A stretch of DNA of 6,139 bases from an uncultured beta proteobacterium (GTDB lineage: Bacteria; Pseudomonadota; Gammaproteobacteria; Burkholderiales; Burkholderiaceae_C). The first letter of the stretch is position 1. The number at the start of each line of letters is the position of its first letter. The stretch lies in the NCBI GenBank assembly GCA_903927495.1, contig CAIYNH010000124.1, positions 1-6,139 of the forward strand, given 5' to 3'. The translations under genes were made by a program, and so were the position numbers. The notes under the pieces are model-generated. The model did no database searches. It was not told the origin of the DNA and saw only the letters and a program-made list of their open reading frames with translations. This document shows positions 1 to 6,139 of the stretch, piece after piece.

Positions 1-360
1 ATCAGGATGTATTTCAATGTAAGGCTGCTCCAGCAGTTCAGTGTCCGCAGATGTCTGGCTTTGCGGATTTGAATCAGTCAGTGCGAGTGAGGCTCCATGA
101 TCAAACGTTGAAATCAGCGATCCAATGTCCGGCTCAACTTGCGCAGTAACTGTGGTATCTGCTGCTACCGAACTGTATTCATCCGTGAAAGGATGTTTCA
201 GTGCCGCAGCAAGTTGCGCCTCAGATTGAAACAAATGCTGTGAAGCATCAAAAATTTCGCTGCATTGTCCGCATTTGACCCAGCCTTCGGAAATCCGCAA
301 TTGATCTGGCACCACCTTGTACAGGGTGTTGCAAGCTGGGCAGCGGGTGATCAAGCTCAT
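1..360 (-). CDS. Zinc-ribbon (MJ0042-type) DUF3426-family protein, N-terminal part
   Basis: The first 120 residues of a minus-strand gene are present; the reading frame stays open to the left edge, so the 3' end is missing. It begins MSLITRCPAC and carries a four-cysteine zinc ribbon, C7-x2-C10 and C30-x2-C33, with the spacing and surrounding residues (NTLYKV, DQLRISEGWVKCGQC) typical of the MJ0042 zinc finger. After about residue 40 the sequence becomes acidic, Ser/Thr/Gln-rich and low in conservation signals, as expected for the linker in this family. In the family a membrane segment and a C-terminal DUF3426 domain follow; both would lie outside the window. A TAA stop sits two codons upstream, so the ATG at 360 is the first usable start; the Shine-Dalgarno signal is weak. 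It follows prmA by 39 bases in the same direction, a common betaproteobacterial order. Its function is not known, and binding of zinc is inferred from the cysteines. Confidence 0.92.
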   Translation of the reverse strand, partial: MSLITRCPACNTLYKVVPDQLRISEGWVKCGQCSEIFDASQHLFQSEAQLAAALKHPFTDEYSSVAADTTVTAQVEPDIGSLISTFDHGASLALTDSNPQSQTSADTELLEQPYIEIHPD

Positions 361-399
361 AAGTTACAAGGTCACTTGGCCGTGTGTCAAAAACCACGT

Positions 400-1305
400 T
401 CACCGCTCGGCTGTCATCAATATCCAACCGTCCTCGGTGTCAGTTACCGCCAACTTGCAATAGGGCGCATAAGCTTCCGTCAATTCATCGGCCTGCCGTG
501 CAAGTATGCCTGCCAGCACCAGAGAACCACCCACGCAAACACGTGACCATAGCAAGGGCGCCAACACTTTCAGAGGCGTGGCCAATATATTGGCTAGCAC
601 GGTTTGGTAAACACCTGAAACCGACTCCGGCAACCCTGATCGCACTCTCACATGATTAGCTTGGGCGTTTAACACCGTGGCTTGCACAGCCGCCGGGTCA
701 ATATCAACCGCATCAATGTCGCTTGCACCATATTTGGCGGCACCGATCGCCAATATTCCTGAGCCACAGCCATAGTCAAGTACCCGACCCAAGTTGGGTT
801 CAGTGCCGGGGAGTGCACGTTTTTCGCACCCCGCAATCCAGCGCAAGCACATTCTTGTGGTTGGATGGGTGCCGGTGCCAAAGGCCAAACCGGGGTCCAG
901 CCTGATCACCAGGCGGGCCTGTTCGGGAGGTTCGTGCCAAGTCGGAACAATCCAAAAGTCAGCGGTGATCTCTACCGGAGCAAACTGTGACTGCGTCAAC
1001 CGGACCCAGTCCTGTTCTGGCACTTCTTGCAACCCCAGCCATTCACAATCTGCAAAAAAATCCTGCGCCTGCAATAAAACCAGTGCCTCTTCGGCTTGAG
1101 CCCGGCTGTCATACAAGGCCAGTACGCGAGACCGCTGCCAACCGTCCTTGGGTGGTGGCATGCCCGGCTCACCAAACAGTGCCTGTTCAGCATCCGTTTG
1201 CGCATCGGCATCGTCCACACTCACACTCAGTGCATCCAGGGCATCAAGAGCGTCACTCAAGGTCTCAACCCGATGCTCCGGGCACATCAATTGAAGTTCA
1301 AACAT
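400..1305 (-). CDS. prmA: Ribosomal protein L11 methyltransferase PrmA
   Basis: This cytoplasmic SAM-dependent enzyme trimethylates amino groups of ribosomal protein L11 (known for the family). The 301-residue product is close to the 293 residues of E. coli PrmA. An N-terminal L11-recognition domain (about 1-110) is followed by the family signature DPGLAFGTGTHPTT (137-150), SAM-binding motif I VLDYGCGSG (175-183), the acidic loop DAVDIDP (198-204) and the motif LANIL (237-241). The frame is open 12 codons further upstream, but that extension would overlap the end of accC. The ATG at 1305 gives the usual N-terminus MFELQL and has a GAGCGGG-like ribosome site just upstream, so I chose it. It starts 11 bases after the accC stop and is probably translated from the same message. 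All expected motifs are intact. Confidence 0.97.
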   Translation of the reverse strand: MFELQLMCPEHRVETLSDALDALDALSVSVDDADAQTDAEQALFGEPGMPPPKDGWQRSRVLALYDSRAQAEEALVLLQAQDFFADCEWLGLQEVPEQDWVRLTQSQFAPVEITADFWIVPTWHEPPEQARLVIRLDPGLAFGTGTHPTTRMCLRWIAGCEKRALPGTEPNLGRVLDYGCGSGILAIGAAKYGASDIDAVDIDPAAVQATVLNAQANHVRVRSGLPESVSGVYQTVLANILATPLKVLAPLLWSRVCVGGSLVLAGILARQADELTEAYAPYCKLAVTDTEDGWILMTAER

Positions 1306-1316
1306 GACAAGCCCGC

Positions 1317-2666
1317 TCAGCGTACATGGTCTACCAGCCATCCCTCAAGATAATGAATGTTGGTGCCACCCTCCATGAACTTGGCATCGACCATCAGATC
1401 CCGGTGCAAAGCAATATTGGTGTTGATGCCTTCCACCACGGTCTCAGCCAGGGCGGTCCGCATGCGAGCCAACGCCTGTTCACGGGTATCACCGTGGACG
1501 ATGATCTTGCCGATCATTGAGTCATAATTTGGTGGTACAAAATAGTTGGTGTAGACGTGCGAATCGACCCTTACACCGGGCCCACCCGGTGCGTGCCACA
1601 TGGTGATACGTCCTGGTGAAGGTATAAATTTATAGGCATCCTCAGCGTTCAGACGGCACTCAATGGCGTGACCACGAATCTGTATCTGGCGCTGGGTAAA
1701 TGGCAATTTTTCCCCTGCCGCGACCATGATCTGGGTCTTGACGATGTCAATGCCTGTGGTCATTTCCGTCACGGGGTGCTCAACCTGAACCCGGGTATTC
1801 ATCTCAATGAAATAAAACTCACCATCTTCATACAAAAACTCAAACGTTCCGGCACCCCGATAACCAATTTTCTTGCAGGCCGCAACACAGCGATCACCCA
1901 CACGTTCGATAATTTTTCGTGGAATACCAGGGGCTGGTGCCTCCTCAATTACCTTTTGGTGCCGCCGCTGCATGGAACAATCACGCTCACCCAAATAAAC
2001 AGCATTCTTGTACTTGTCGGCCAAGATCTGAATTTCAATGTGCCGTGGATTCTGCAAAAACTTCTCCATGTACACCGCCGGATTGCCGAAGGCTGCACCG
2101 GCTTCATTCTTGGTCATCGCCACCGCATTGACCAACGCTGCCTCGGTATGTACCACCCGCATACCGCGGCCACCACCACCCCCAGCGGCTTTGATAATGA
2201 CCGGGTAACCAATTGATTTAGCGATGCGCCTGATTTGAAGCGGATCGTCAGGCAACTCTCCCTCCGAACCCGGTACACAGGGTACACCCGCTTTAATCAT
2301 GGCCTGTTTGGCCGACACTTTGTCGCCCATGATGCGGATCGATTCCGGTGTCGGGCCAATGAACTGAAAACCACTGCGTTCAACTCGCTCAGCGAAGTCA
2401 GCGTTTTCGCTCAAGAAACCATATCCGGGATGAATCGCTTCAGCATCTGTCACCTCAGCCGCCGAAATGATGGCCGGCATATTCAGGTAACTCAGCGTCG
2501 ACGAAGCCGGACCAATACACACGGCCTCTTCAGCCAACTTGACATATTTGGCCTCGCGGTCGGCTTCGGAATAAACCATCACGGCCTTGACACCAAGCTC
2601 ACGACATGCACGCTGAATTCGCAAGGCAATCTCGCCCCGATTGGCAACCAAAATCTTTTTAAACAT
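1317..2666 (-). CDS. accC: Biotin carboxylase subunit of acetyl-CoA carboxylase
   Basis: AccC carries out the ATP- and bicarbonate-dependent carboxylation of the biotin on AccB, the first half-reaction of acetyl-CoA carboxylase in cytosolic fatty acid synthesis. The product has 449 residues, the same as E. coli AccC, and the numbering coincides. Domains in order are the N-terminal biotin carboxylase domain (about 1-110), the ATP-grasp domain with its glycine-rich loop GGGGGRGMR (162-170), and the C-terminal biotin carboxylase domain (about 335-445). The known active-site residues K116, K159, H209, K238, E276, E288, N290, R292, E296 and R338 are all present. The ATG at 2666 gives the standard start [14 protein letters not shown], preceded by an AGG-type ribosome site. 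It lies 15 bases after the accB stop, which is the normal accBC order. Nothing is unusual; a paralogous acyl-CoA or urea carboxylase subunit is unlikely because of the length and the AccB partner. Confidence 0.99.
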   Translation of the reverse strand: MFKKILVANRGEIALRIQRACRELGVKAVMVYSEADREAKYVKLAEEAVCIGPASSTLSYLNMPAIISAAEVTDAEAIHPGYGFLSENADFAERVERSGFQFIGPTPESIRIMGDKVSAKQAMIKAGVPCVPGSEGELPDDPLQIRRIAKSIGYPVIIKAAGGGGGRGMRVVHTEAALVNAVAMTKNEAGAAFGNPAVYMEKFLQNPRHIEIQILADKYKNAVYLGERDCSMQRRHQKVIEEAPAPGIPRKIIERVGDRCVAACKKIGYRGAGTFEFLYEDGEFYFIEMNTRVQVEHPVTEMTTGIDIVKTQIMVAAGEKLPFTQRQIQIRGHAIECRLNAEDAYKFIPSPGRITMWHAPGGPGVRVDSHVYTNYFVPPNYDSMIGKIIVHGDTREQALARMRTALAETVVEGINTNIALHRDLMVDAKFMEGGTNIHYLEGWLVDHVR

Positions 2667-2681
2667 GGATTGAACCTGACA

Positions 2682-3140
2682 TCAGTCAATGACAAACAAG
2701 GGCTGTCCGTATTCCACGGCCTGACCGTTGTCAACCAAAATGCGCCTGACTGTGCCGGTTTTGTCAGATTCAATTTCGTTGAGAATTTTCATGGCTTCAA
2801 TGATGCAAATGGTGTCGCCCTGCTTCACCGTGTCGCCAACGTCTGCAAAAACTTTTGCTCCGGGCGAGGCTGATCGGTAAAAAGTGCCCACCATCGGAGA
2901 CTTGACCGTGTGTTCGAGCAGTGCCTCAACGGCTACCGGAGCCAATGCAGCAGCAGCTGGCACCCCGCCAGCAACAGGTGCCAAAGGCGCTGCCATGGCC
3001 GCAGCCGGATAGTAGGGCTGCATAACAGCGCCACCCCCTTTGACAATCCGTATCTTGCCTTCAGCTTCAGTAATTTCAAGCTCGGAAACGTTTGACTCTG
3101 ATACCAGGTCAATCAGGGTTTTAAGTTTTCTAAGATCCAT
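2682..3140 (-). CDS. accB: Biotin carboxyl carrier protein of acetyl-CoA carboxylase
   Basis: AccB carries the covalently bound biotin that shuttles the carboxyl group from AccC to the AccA/AccD carboxyltransferase. The 152-residue product (156 in E. coli) starts [13 protein letters not shown], the usual N-terminal helix. An Ala/Pro/Val-rich mobile linker follows at about 45-75, then a C-terminal biotinyl domain at about 78-152. The biotin attachment site is EAMKILN (115-121), with K118 as the modified lysine; E. coli has EAMKMMN. The protruding 'thumb' typical of bacterial AccB is visible in [18 protein letters not shown] (81-98). A GGAG ribosome site lies 5 bases upstream of the ATG. This is the first acc gene of the cluster and follows a 122-base AT-rich gap that may contain its promoter. 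It is intact and typical. Confidence 0.99.
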   Translation of the reverse strand: MDLRKLKTLIDLVSESNVSELEITEAEGKIRIVKGGGAVMQPYYPAAAMAAPLAPVAGGVPAAAALAPVAVEALLEHTVKSPMVGTFYRSASPGAKVFADVGDTVKQGDTICIIEAMKILNEIESDKTGTVRRILVDNGQAVEYGQPLFVID

Positions 3141-3262
3141 AAGGGCTCCAACGAAGAATAGGAAACAACCAAGGGAAATTCACTTAAATTTCAGCAAAAA
3201 TGCAATAATTTTCAGTAAACAAGGTTAACTTCTTGCATTCTACAACCCAAAGGGACTACCAA
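3141..3262 (-). promoter_or_regulatory. AT-rich gap upstream of accB, possible internal promoter region
   Basis: This is the only large gap in the leftward cluster. It is clearly richer in A and T than the flanking genes, and it leads into the accB ribosome site. I see no coding sequence, no remnant of another gene and no hairpin with a T-tract. I could not find a convincing -35/-10 pair: TTGCAT followed 17 bases later by TGAATT is a weak candidate. A 7-base inverted repeat, AATGCAA (3199-3205) and TTGCATT (3233-3239), spans part of it with a 27-base spacer. A promoter here would let accBC be expressed independently of the upstream genes; that is inference from position and base composition. 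Confidence 0.3.
3146..3149 (-). promoter_or_regulatory. accB ribosome binding site
   Basis: GGAG on the minus strand, 5 bases before the accB ATG, within TTGGAGCCCTTATG. It is one of the clearest Shine-Dalgarno sites in the window and supports the start at 3140. Confidence 0.6.
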
Positions 3263-3802
3263 CTAAACTACAAACTGCTTCCATGCGGCTATATCGCTGG
3301 GTGACAGTCTGCCAATTTTACGGTGCACCACTCTCCCAGACGGGCCAAATACCACAGTAAATGGCAGTGCTCCACTCAAATTCCCCAGCGATCGACTCAG
3401 CTCAAGACCTTGTGAGCCCGCCAAAGCCACCGGGAACGACAAGGGCGTTGCGCTCAGAAAACGCTTTACAGGGGCTTCCTGATCCACAGCAAATCCAAGA
3501 ACTTGCCAACCGATGCTCTTGTTTTCAGAGTAGAAGGCGCTCAATAACGGCAACTCTTCAACACAAGGCGGGCACCAGGTGGCCCAAAAATTAAGCACCA
3601 GTGGTTTCCCTTTGAAAACTGACAAAGCCAACAAAGTACCGTTGATCTGCGGCAAATCAAGTTGCCAGATTGCAAGTTCTTCGGCCGTGGGTTGATCTGG
3701 GTGTTGCTTGCGCCAGGCCAGACCAAATCCCGCGGCGGTGCTCACGCCAGCCAGGGCCCAAAGCCAGCTTCGGCGCGAAAGCAACGAGGCACGATCAATC
3801 AT
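3263..3802 (-). CDS. TlpA/ResA-type thioredoxin-fold protein, exported or membrane-anchored
   Basis: A 179-residue thiol-disulfide oxidoreductase of the TlpA/ResA/AhpC-TSA-like thioredoxin superfamily. The N-terminus has two arginines (R10, R11), then a hydrophobic stretch at about 13-30 that acts as an uncleaved anchor or a signal peptide, placing the catalytic domain in the periplasm. The redox-active site is WCPPC (76-80) within LNFWATWCPPCVEELP, and the conserved cis-proline is P147 in ALPFTVVF. The region 60-75 has the family's SVFKGKPLVLNFW pattern. Such proteins reduce or exchange disulfides in the periplasm, for example in cytochrome c maturation, but the partner here cannot be told from sequence. 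The start overlaps the end of the upstream hypothetical gene by 8 bases (ATGATTGA), pointing to coupled translation. The segment SRRSWLW (9-15) resembles a Tat motif. The family assignment is firm; the specific role is not. Confidence 0.92.
   Translation of the reverse strand: MIDRASLLSRRSWLWALAGVSTAAGFGLAWRKQHPDQPTAEELAIWQLDLPQINGTLLALSVFKGKPLVLNFWATWCPPCVEELPLLSAFYSENKSIGWQVLGFAVDQEAPVKRFLSATPLSFPVALAGSQGLELSRSLGNLSGALPFTVVFGPSGRVVHRKIGRLSPSDIAAWKQFVV
3795..3802 (-). other. 8-base gene overlap, likely translational coupling
   Basis: The sequence ATGATTGA on the minus strand contains the ATG of the TlpA-like gene and the TGA of the hypothetical gene in another frame. A ribosome ending the upstream gene can restart at once; a weak GAAAG ribosome site precedes the ATG inside the upstream coding sequence. 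Confidence 0.7.
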
Positions 3803-4388
3803 GTAAAACTTTCAATATATGTCGCACGGCATCGGCATCACCACGCGGTGTACGCCCTTTGGCATCTGGCTTTAAAGCACCGCGAATATCATCACGGTCA
3901 TAAATCAGCAAATGCACGCCAACTTCCTCATGCAGTTCCGGGCAAAAGGCATGAACACTCAAACATTCGACCGATTTTCCATGAAAACCCTTGAGGGTGC
4001 GGGGTACATATCGCTGACGCTGGTCGATCAGTGCAATCTCAGCTGATTTACTGTCATCACAAAATAACTGTAGATAAATATCAGACAAGCGGGTCGCCGT
4101 CCCATACCACACCGAGCCGCCAAGGTGGGGCCGGAATGCCGCCAGTCGATCCATCCATAGCAAGGCCAAGCGGCGCAAAGCCAGCAACTCAACGGCCTGA
4201 GACTCAGCACAATATAGGGCGATGTAAGCTGCCACCGCATCTTCAATCTCGTCATTGCCAGGAAGTGGACAACGCCCGGTCAAACCCAGTTGCTTGACAG
4301 CTCGGCGTTTGGCTGGGCCATATTCCATTCCATCCTCCACCACCAGTCTCGCAGTGTGCTCCGCAATTTCGTATTTGAGATCGTTCAT
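3795..4388 (-). CDS. Conserved hypothetical protein with nucleotidyltransferase-like motif
   Basis: The 197-residue product resembles a betaproteobacterial protein family often found next to mpl; I know of no experimental function for it. Residues 15-60 are helical and charged, with EYGPAKRRAVKQLGL (22-36). The centre carries HLGGSVWYGTATRLSDIYLQLF (roughly 88-109), reminiscent of the G-[GS]-x(9-13)-D-h-[DE] signature of minimal nucleotidyltransferases (G91-S92, D103). However, the second acidic position is Y105, so activity is uncertain. A further acidic strand EIALID (117-122) and a conserved-looking tail LIYDRDDIRGALKPDAKG (161-178) follow. No signal peptide or membrane segment is seen, so it is probably cytoplasmic. 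The frame is open to a TTG at 4421, but the ATG at 4388 gives the more natural start MNDLKYEIAE and was chosen; neither start has a strong ribosome site. It is divergent from mpl and overlaps the TlpA gene. Confidence 0.82.
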   Translation of the reverse strand: MNDLKYEIAEHTARLVVEDGMEYGPAKRRAVKQLGLTGRCPLPGNDEIEDAVAAYIALYCAESQAVELLALRRLALLWMDRLAAFRPHLGGSVWYGTATRLSDIYLQLFCDDSKSAEIALIDQRQRYVPRTLKGFHGKSVECLSVHAFCPELHEEVGVHLLIYDRDDIRGALKPDAKGRTPRGDADAVRHILKVLHD

Positions 4389-4400
4389 ATGCGCCCATTC

Positions 4401-4420
4401 TGCCTCGATTCTTGGAGGCA
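4401..4420. repeat. Perfect inverted repeat TGCCTC-N8-GAGGCA
   Basis: TGCCTC (4401-4406) and GAGGCA (4415-4420) are exact reverse complements separated by GATTCTTG. It lies 13 to 32 bases upstream of the hypothetical gene's ATG, so it could form a hairpin in that gene's leader or act as an operator for a dimeric regulator. No T-tract follows on either strand, so it does not look like a terminator. Confidence 0.45.
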
Positions 4421-4436
4421 ACCCAGACTAGGGTTG
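4419..4436. repeat. Perfect inverted repeat CAACCC-N6-GGGTTG
   Basis: CAACCC (4419-4424) and GGGTTG (4431-4436) are exact reverse complements around AGACTA. This repeat shares two bases with the neighbouring TGCCTC/GAGGCA repeat, so the two form a tandem pair filling 4401-4436 of the mpl/hypothetical divergent region. An operator or paired RNA hairpins are both possible; neither is shown. Confidence 0.45.
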
Positions 4437-4454
4437 AGCGCAGAGATCAGTCAC
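4425..4454 (-). promoter_or_regulatory. Weak candidate promoter for the leftward cluster
   Basis: On the minus strand GTGACT (4449-4454) and TAGTCT (4425-4430) are 18 bases apart and match the sigma-70 -35 and -10 consensus at 4 and 3 of 6 positions. The proposed -10 lies exactly in the centre of the CAACCC/GGGTTG inverted repeat, an arrangement a repressor could exploit. The match is poor and other start sites are possible. Confidence 0.2.
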
Positions 4455-4466
4455 CCGGCAGGCCCC

Positions 4467-4472
4467 TAAAAT
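4467..4472 (+). promoter_or_regulatory. Candidate -10 element of mpl (possible leaderless start)
   Basis: TAAAAT matches the -10 consensus TATAAT at 5 of 6 positions and ends 6 bases before the mpl ATG at 4479, so transcription would begin at or very near the A of the start codon. No Shine-Dalgarno sequence is visible before that ATG, which agrees with a leaderless message. No good -35 hexamer is found at 16 to 18 bases upstream, so this remains tentative. Confidence 0.3.
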
Positions 4473-4478
4473 CCGTCC

Positions 4479-5879
4479 ATGCATATTCACATCTTAGGTA
4501 TTTGCGGCACCTTCATGGGAGGCTTGGCCGCCTTGGCCCGCGAAGCCGGTCATCAGGTGACCGGCTGCGATGCCGGCGTTTATCCTCCCATGAGTGACCA
4601 ACTACGGGCACTGGGGATAGACCTGATCGAGGGTTTTGGTGCTGAACAAATAGCACTAGCGCCAGATCTATTTGTCATTGGCAACGTAGTCAGCCGCGCG
4701 CATCTGGCCGACGGCAGCCCCAAGTTTCCTCTGATGGAAGCCATTCTGGATGCCGGTTTGCCCTATACCAGTGGCCCACAATGGTTGTCACAGCATGTCT
4801 TACAAGGCCGGCACGTCATTGCGATCGCTGGAACGCATGGCAAAACCACCACCACGGCCATGACCGCTTGGATTTTGGAGCACGCTGGACTGCAACCAGG
4901 TTTTCTGGTGGGGGGAGTTCCTCTGAACTTTGGTGTTTCTGCCAGACTCGGGCAAGGCAAAACCTTTGTCATTGAAGCCGACGAATACGACACAGCATTT
5001 TTTGACAAACGCAGCAAATTTGTTCACTATCGGCCGCGCACTGCGGTGCTCAACAACCTTGAATTCGACCACGCCGACATTTTTGAAGATCTGGCTGCCA
5101 TTGAGCGACAGTTCCATCATCTGGTTCGCACGGTACCTGGGAGAGGCATGCACGGTACCGGGCTGGTCGTGGTTAACGCTCTGGAAGAAAGTTTGGCGCG
5201 TGTCTTGCACATGGGCTGCTGGAGTGATGTACGCAGTTTCGGCAGCACGGTCAGTGACTTTGCATCGCTCGGTGAGCCCCTTGATTTTGACGTGCTGTAC
5301 CAAGGTCATATCGCGGGCCACGTCAAATGGCAACTTAGCGGAGTTCACAACCAGCTCAATGCACTGGCGGCCATTGCCGCCTCCCACCACGTCGGCGTAT
5401 CACCTGAGTTTGCGGCACAGGCCCTAGCGTTTTTTCAAAACGTGAAACGGCGCATGGAAGTGCGCGGCAGTGTCACAACCGGTGGCAGCCAGATCACCGT
5501 TTATGACGACTTCGCGCACCACCCAACCGCCATCCGCACCACCATTGACGGACTGCGTCGAACACTCAAGCCCGGTGAGCGCATTCTGGCGGTGTTTGAA
5601 CCGCGCTCCAACACCATGAAACTCGGCACCATGAAGGCCCAATTGCCCTGGAGTCTGGAGCAGGCTGACCTGGCGTTTTGCCACAGTGGCGGTTTGGACT
5701 GGAGCGCCTGCGAGGTGTTGGCTCCCATGGGCGCACGTGCCAGCGTCGCCAACAACATCGAGGAACTGGTGGTGCAGGTCAGCGTGCAAGCCAAACCCGG
5801 CGACCACATCCTGTGCATGAGCAATGGCGGCTTTGGCGGGGTGCATGCGAAACTGCTCAAGTCGCTACAAATTAGCTAG
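4479..5879 (+). CDS. mpl: UDP-N-acetylmuramate:L-alanyl-gamma-D-glutamyl-meso-diaminopimelate ligase (murein peptide ligase)
   Basis: Mpl joins the tripeptide L-Ala-D-Glu-meso-DAP, recovered from old peptidoglycan, to UDP-MurNAc using ATP. This feeds recycled murein back into cell wall synthesis in the cytoplasm. The 466-residue product (457 in E. coli) begins MHIHILGICGTFMGGLA, the Mpl/MurC N-terminal nucleotide-binding domain (about 1-100). The Mur ligase ATP site AGTHGKTTTT is at 117-126. EADEYDTAFFDKRSKF (166-181) and NLEFDHAD (193-200) form the central domain, GVHNQLNALAA (288-298) marks its end, and the C-terminal domain carries YDDFAHHPTAI (342-352), EPRSNTMKLG (374-383) and MSNGGFGG (447-454). 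EADEYD and SNGGFGG separate Mpl from MurC. The gene is divergent from the leftward cluster and ends 51 bases from the converging DAHP synthase gene. It appears complete; no Shine-Dalgarno site is visible, but the start is fixed by the conserved N-terminus. Confidence 0.98.
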   Translation: MHIHILGICGTFMGGLAALAREAGHQVTGCDAGVYPPMSDQLRALGIDLIEGFGAEQIALAPDLFVIGNVVSRAHLADGSPKFPLMEAILDAGLPYTSGPQWLSQHVLQGRHVIAIAGTHGKTTTTAMTAWILEHAGLQPGFLVGGVPLNFGVSARLGQGKTFVIEADEYDTAFFDKRSKFVHYRPRTAVLNNLEFDHADIFEDLAAIERQFHHLVRTVPGRGMHGTGLVVVNALEESLARVLHMGCWSDVRSFGSTVSDFASLGEPLDFDVLYQGHIAGHVKWQLSGVHNQLNALAAIAASHHVGVSPEFAAQALAFFQNVKRRMEVRGSVTTGGSQITVYDDFAHHPTAIRTTIDGLRRTLKPGERILAVFEPRSNTMKLGTMKAQLPWSLEQADLAFCHSGGLDWSACEVLAPMGARASVANNIEELVVQVSVQAKPGDHILCMSNGGFGGVHAKLLKSLQIS

Positions 5880-5930
5880 CAACCAACACTTGTCAGACAT
5901 GCCTCATCGCCTATATTTAGCATAAAACAA
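5880..5930. other. Short gap between convergent mpl and DAHP synthase genes
   Basis: The 51 bases between the two converging stop codons contain no gene and no clear GC-rich hairpin followed by a T-tract in either direction. The only symmetry noted is TGTCAGACA, which is too short for an intrinsic terminator. Termination may be Rho-dependent or lie within the opposing genes. Confidence 0.5.
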
Positions 5931-6139
5931 TCAGGCCTGCCGGCGTACCGTTACAGCTTGCGACAGCACCTCCAGCGAGGCCAACGAGTCATCCCAGCCC
6001 AGGCAGGCATCGGTAATGCTTTTGCCATATTCGAGTTTCTCCGACTTGTCTTTGCCAGGTGTGAACTTTTGGGCACCCGAAATCAAATGGCTCTCCAACA
6101 TCACACCAAAAATCTGGCGTGAACCGAAAGCAATTTGAG
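5931..6139 (-). CDS. Class I DAHP synthase (AroG/AroF/AroH type), C-terminal part
   Basis: The last 68 residues of 3-deoxy-D-arabino-heptulosonate-7-phosphate synthase are present; the 5' part lies beyond the right edge. The enzyme condenses phosphoenolpyruvate with erythrose 4-phosphate, the first step of the shikimate pathway to aromatic amino acids. Family-defining segments are GVMLESHLISGAQ (11-23 of the visible part), YGKSITDACLGWDD (37-50) and the final helix LASLEVLSQAV (52-62). These match the end of the class I, beta/alpha-barrel enzymes found in E. coli as AroF, AroG and AroH. Which feedback type this is (Phe, Tyr or Trp) cannot be told, because the regulatory residues are mostly outside the window. 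It converges on mpl and ends in TGA. Confidence 0.95.
   Translation of the reverse strand, partial: QIAFGSRQIFGVMLESHLISGAQKFTPGKDKSEKLEYGKSITDACLGWDDSLASLEVLSQAVTVRRQA

Noticed and set aside
1306..1341. Extension of PrmA by 12 residues to an upstream ATG at 1341.
   Set aside because: It would overlap the accC coding end and add residues ([12 protein letters not shown]) not typical of PrmA; the ATG at 1305 gives the family N-terminus and has a ribosome site.
1668..2216. A 182-codon plus-strand open frame opposite accC.
   Set aside because: It is a shadow of the ATP-grasp region of accC, without family resemblance.
2667..2681. Short symmetry around CTGATGTCAG between accB and accC.
   Set aside because: The arms are only 4 bases and partly overlap the accB stop and the accC ribosome site; too short to claim as a structure.
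2235..2873. A 212-codon plus-strand open frame opposite accC and accB.
   Set aside because: It lies antisense across the accC start and most of accB, which are unmistakable. Its translation shows no recognisable family and it is best explained by the codon bias of the real genes.
4389..4421. Extension of the hypothetical protein to a TTG start at 4421.
   Set aside because: A rare start without a clear ribosome site; it would place coding sequence across the inverted repeats, and MNDLKYEIAE is the more natural N-terminus.
4800..5390. A 196-codon minus-strand open frame opposite mpl.
   Set aside because: It is fully antisense to the well-conserved mpl coding sequence and has no recognisable motif or plausible ribosome site.

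Overview
The window is a compact chromosomal stretch of housekeeping genes from a betaproteobacterium. Protein sequences and gene order (accB-accC-prmA-zinc-ribbon DUF3426 gene, with a TlpA-like gene and a conserved hypothetical gene divergent from mpl) fit Burkholderiales, most likely Comamonadaceae or relatives. That placement is by recognition of the families and synteny, not by a search. I see no tRNA or rRNA gene, insertion sequence, prophage, CRISPR array or other mobile signature.

Layout. From about 4388 down to 1, six genes run leftward on the minus strand: a conserved protein of unknown function with a nucleotidyltransferase-like motif, a membrane-anchored or exported TlpA-type thioredoxin-fold protein, accB (biotin carboxyl carrier protein), accC (biotin carboxylase), prmA (ribosomal protein L11 methyltransferase), and the N-terminal 120 residues of an MJ0042 zinc-ribbon/DUF3426 protein that runs off the left edge. 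The first two genes overlap by 8 bases, and the accB-accC-prmA-DUF3426 gaps are 11 to 39 bases, so these look co-transcribed. The one larger gap (122 bases) lies between the TlpA gene and accB, is AT-rich, and may hold an internal promoter. On the plus strand, 4479-5879 is mpl, a murein-recycling ligase, divergent from the leftward cluster. It converges on the 3' end of a class I DAHP synthase gene (aroG/F/H type), which runs off the right edge on the minus strand.

How the genes work together. AccB and AccC are two parts of acetyl-CoA carboxylase (fatty acid synthesis); accA and accD are not here. PrmA modifies ribosomal protein L11, Mpl returns recovered murein tripeptide to peptidoglycan synthesis, and DAHP synthase opens the shikimate pathway. 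Apart from the acc pair these are neighbours rather than one pathway.

Nothing here looks like a new multi-gene system. The items most worth a second look are small: two abutting perfect inverted repeats and possible overlapping promoters in the 90-base mpl/hypothetical divergent region, an mpl start that may be leaderless, the degenerate nucleotidyltransferase-like signature of the hypothetical protein, a Tat-like signal on the TlpA protein, and the absence of aroQ from the position next to accB where many proteobacteria carry it.
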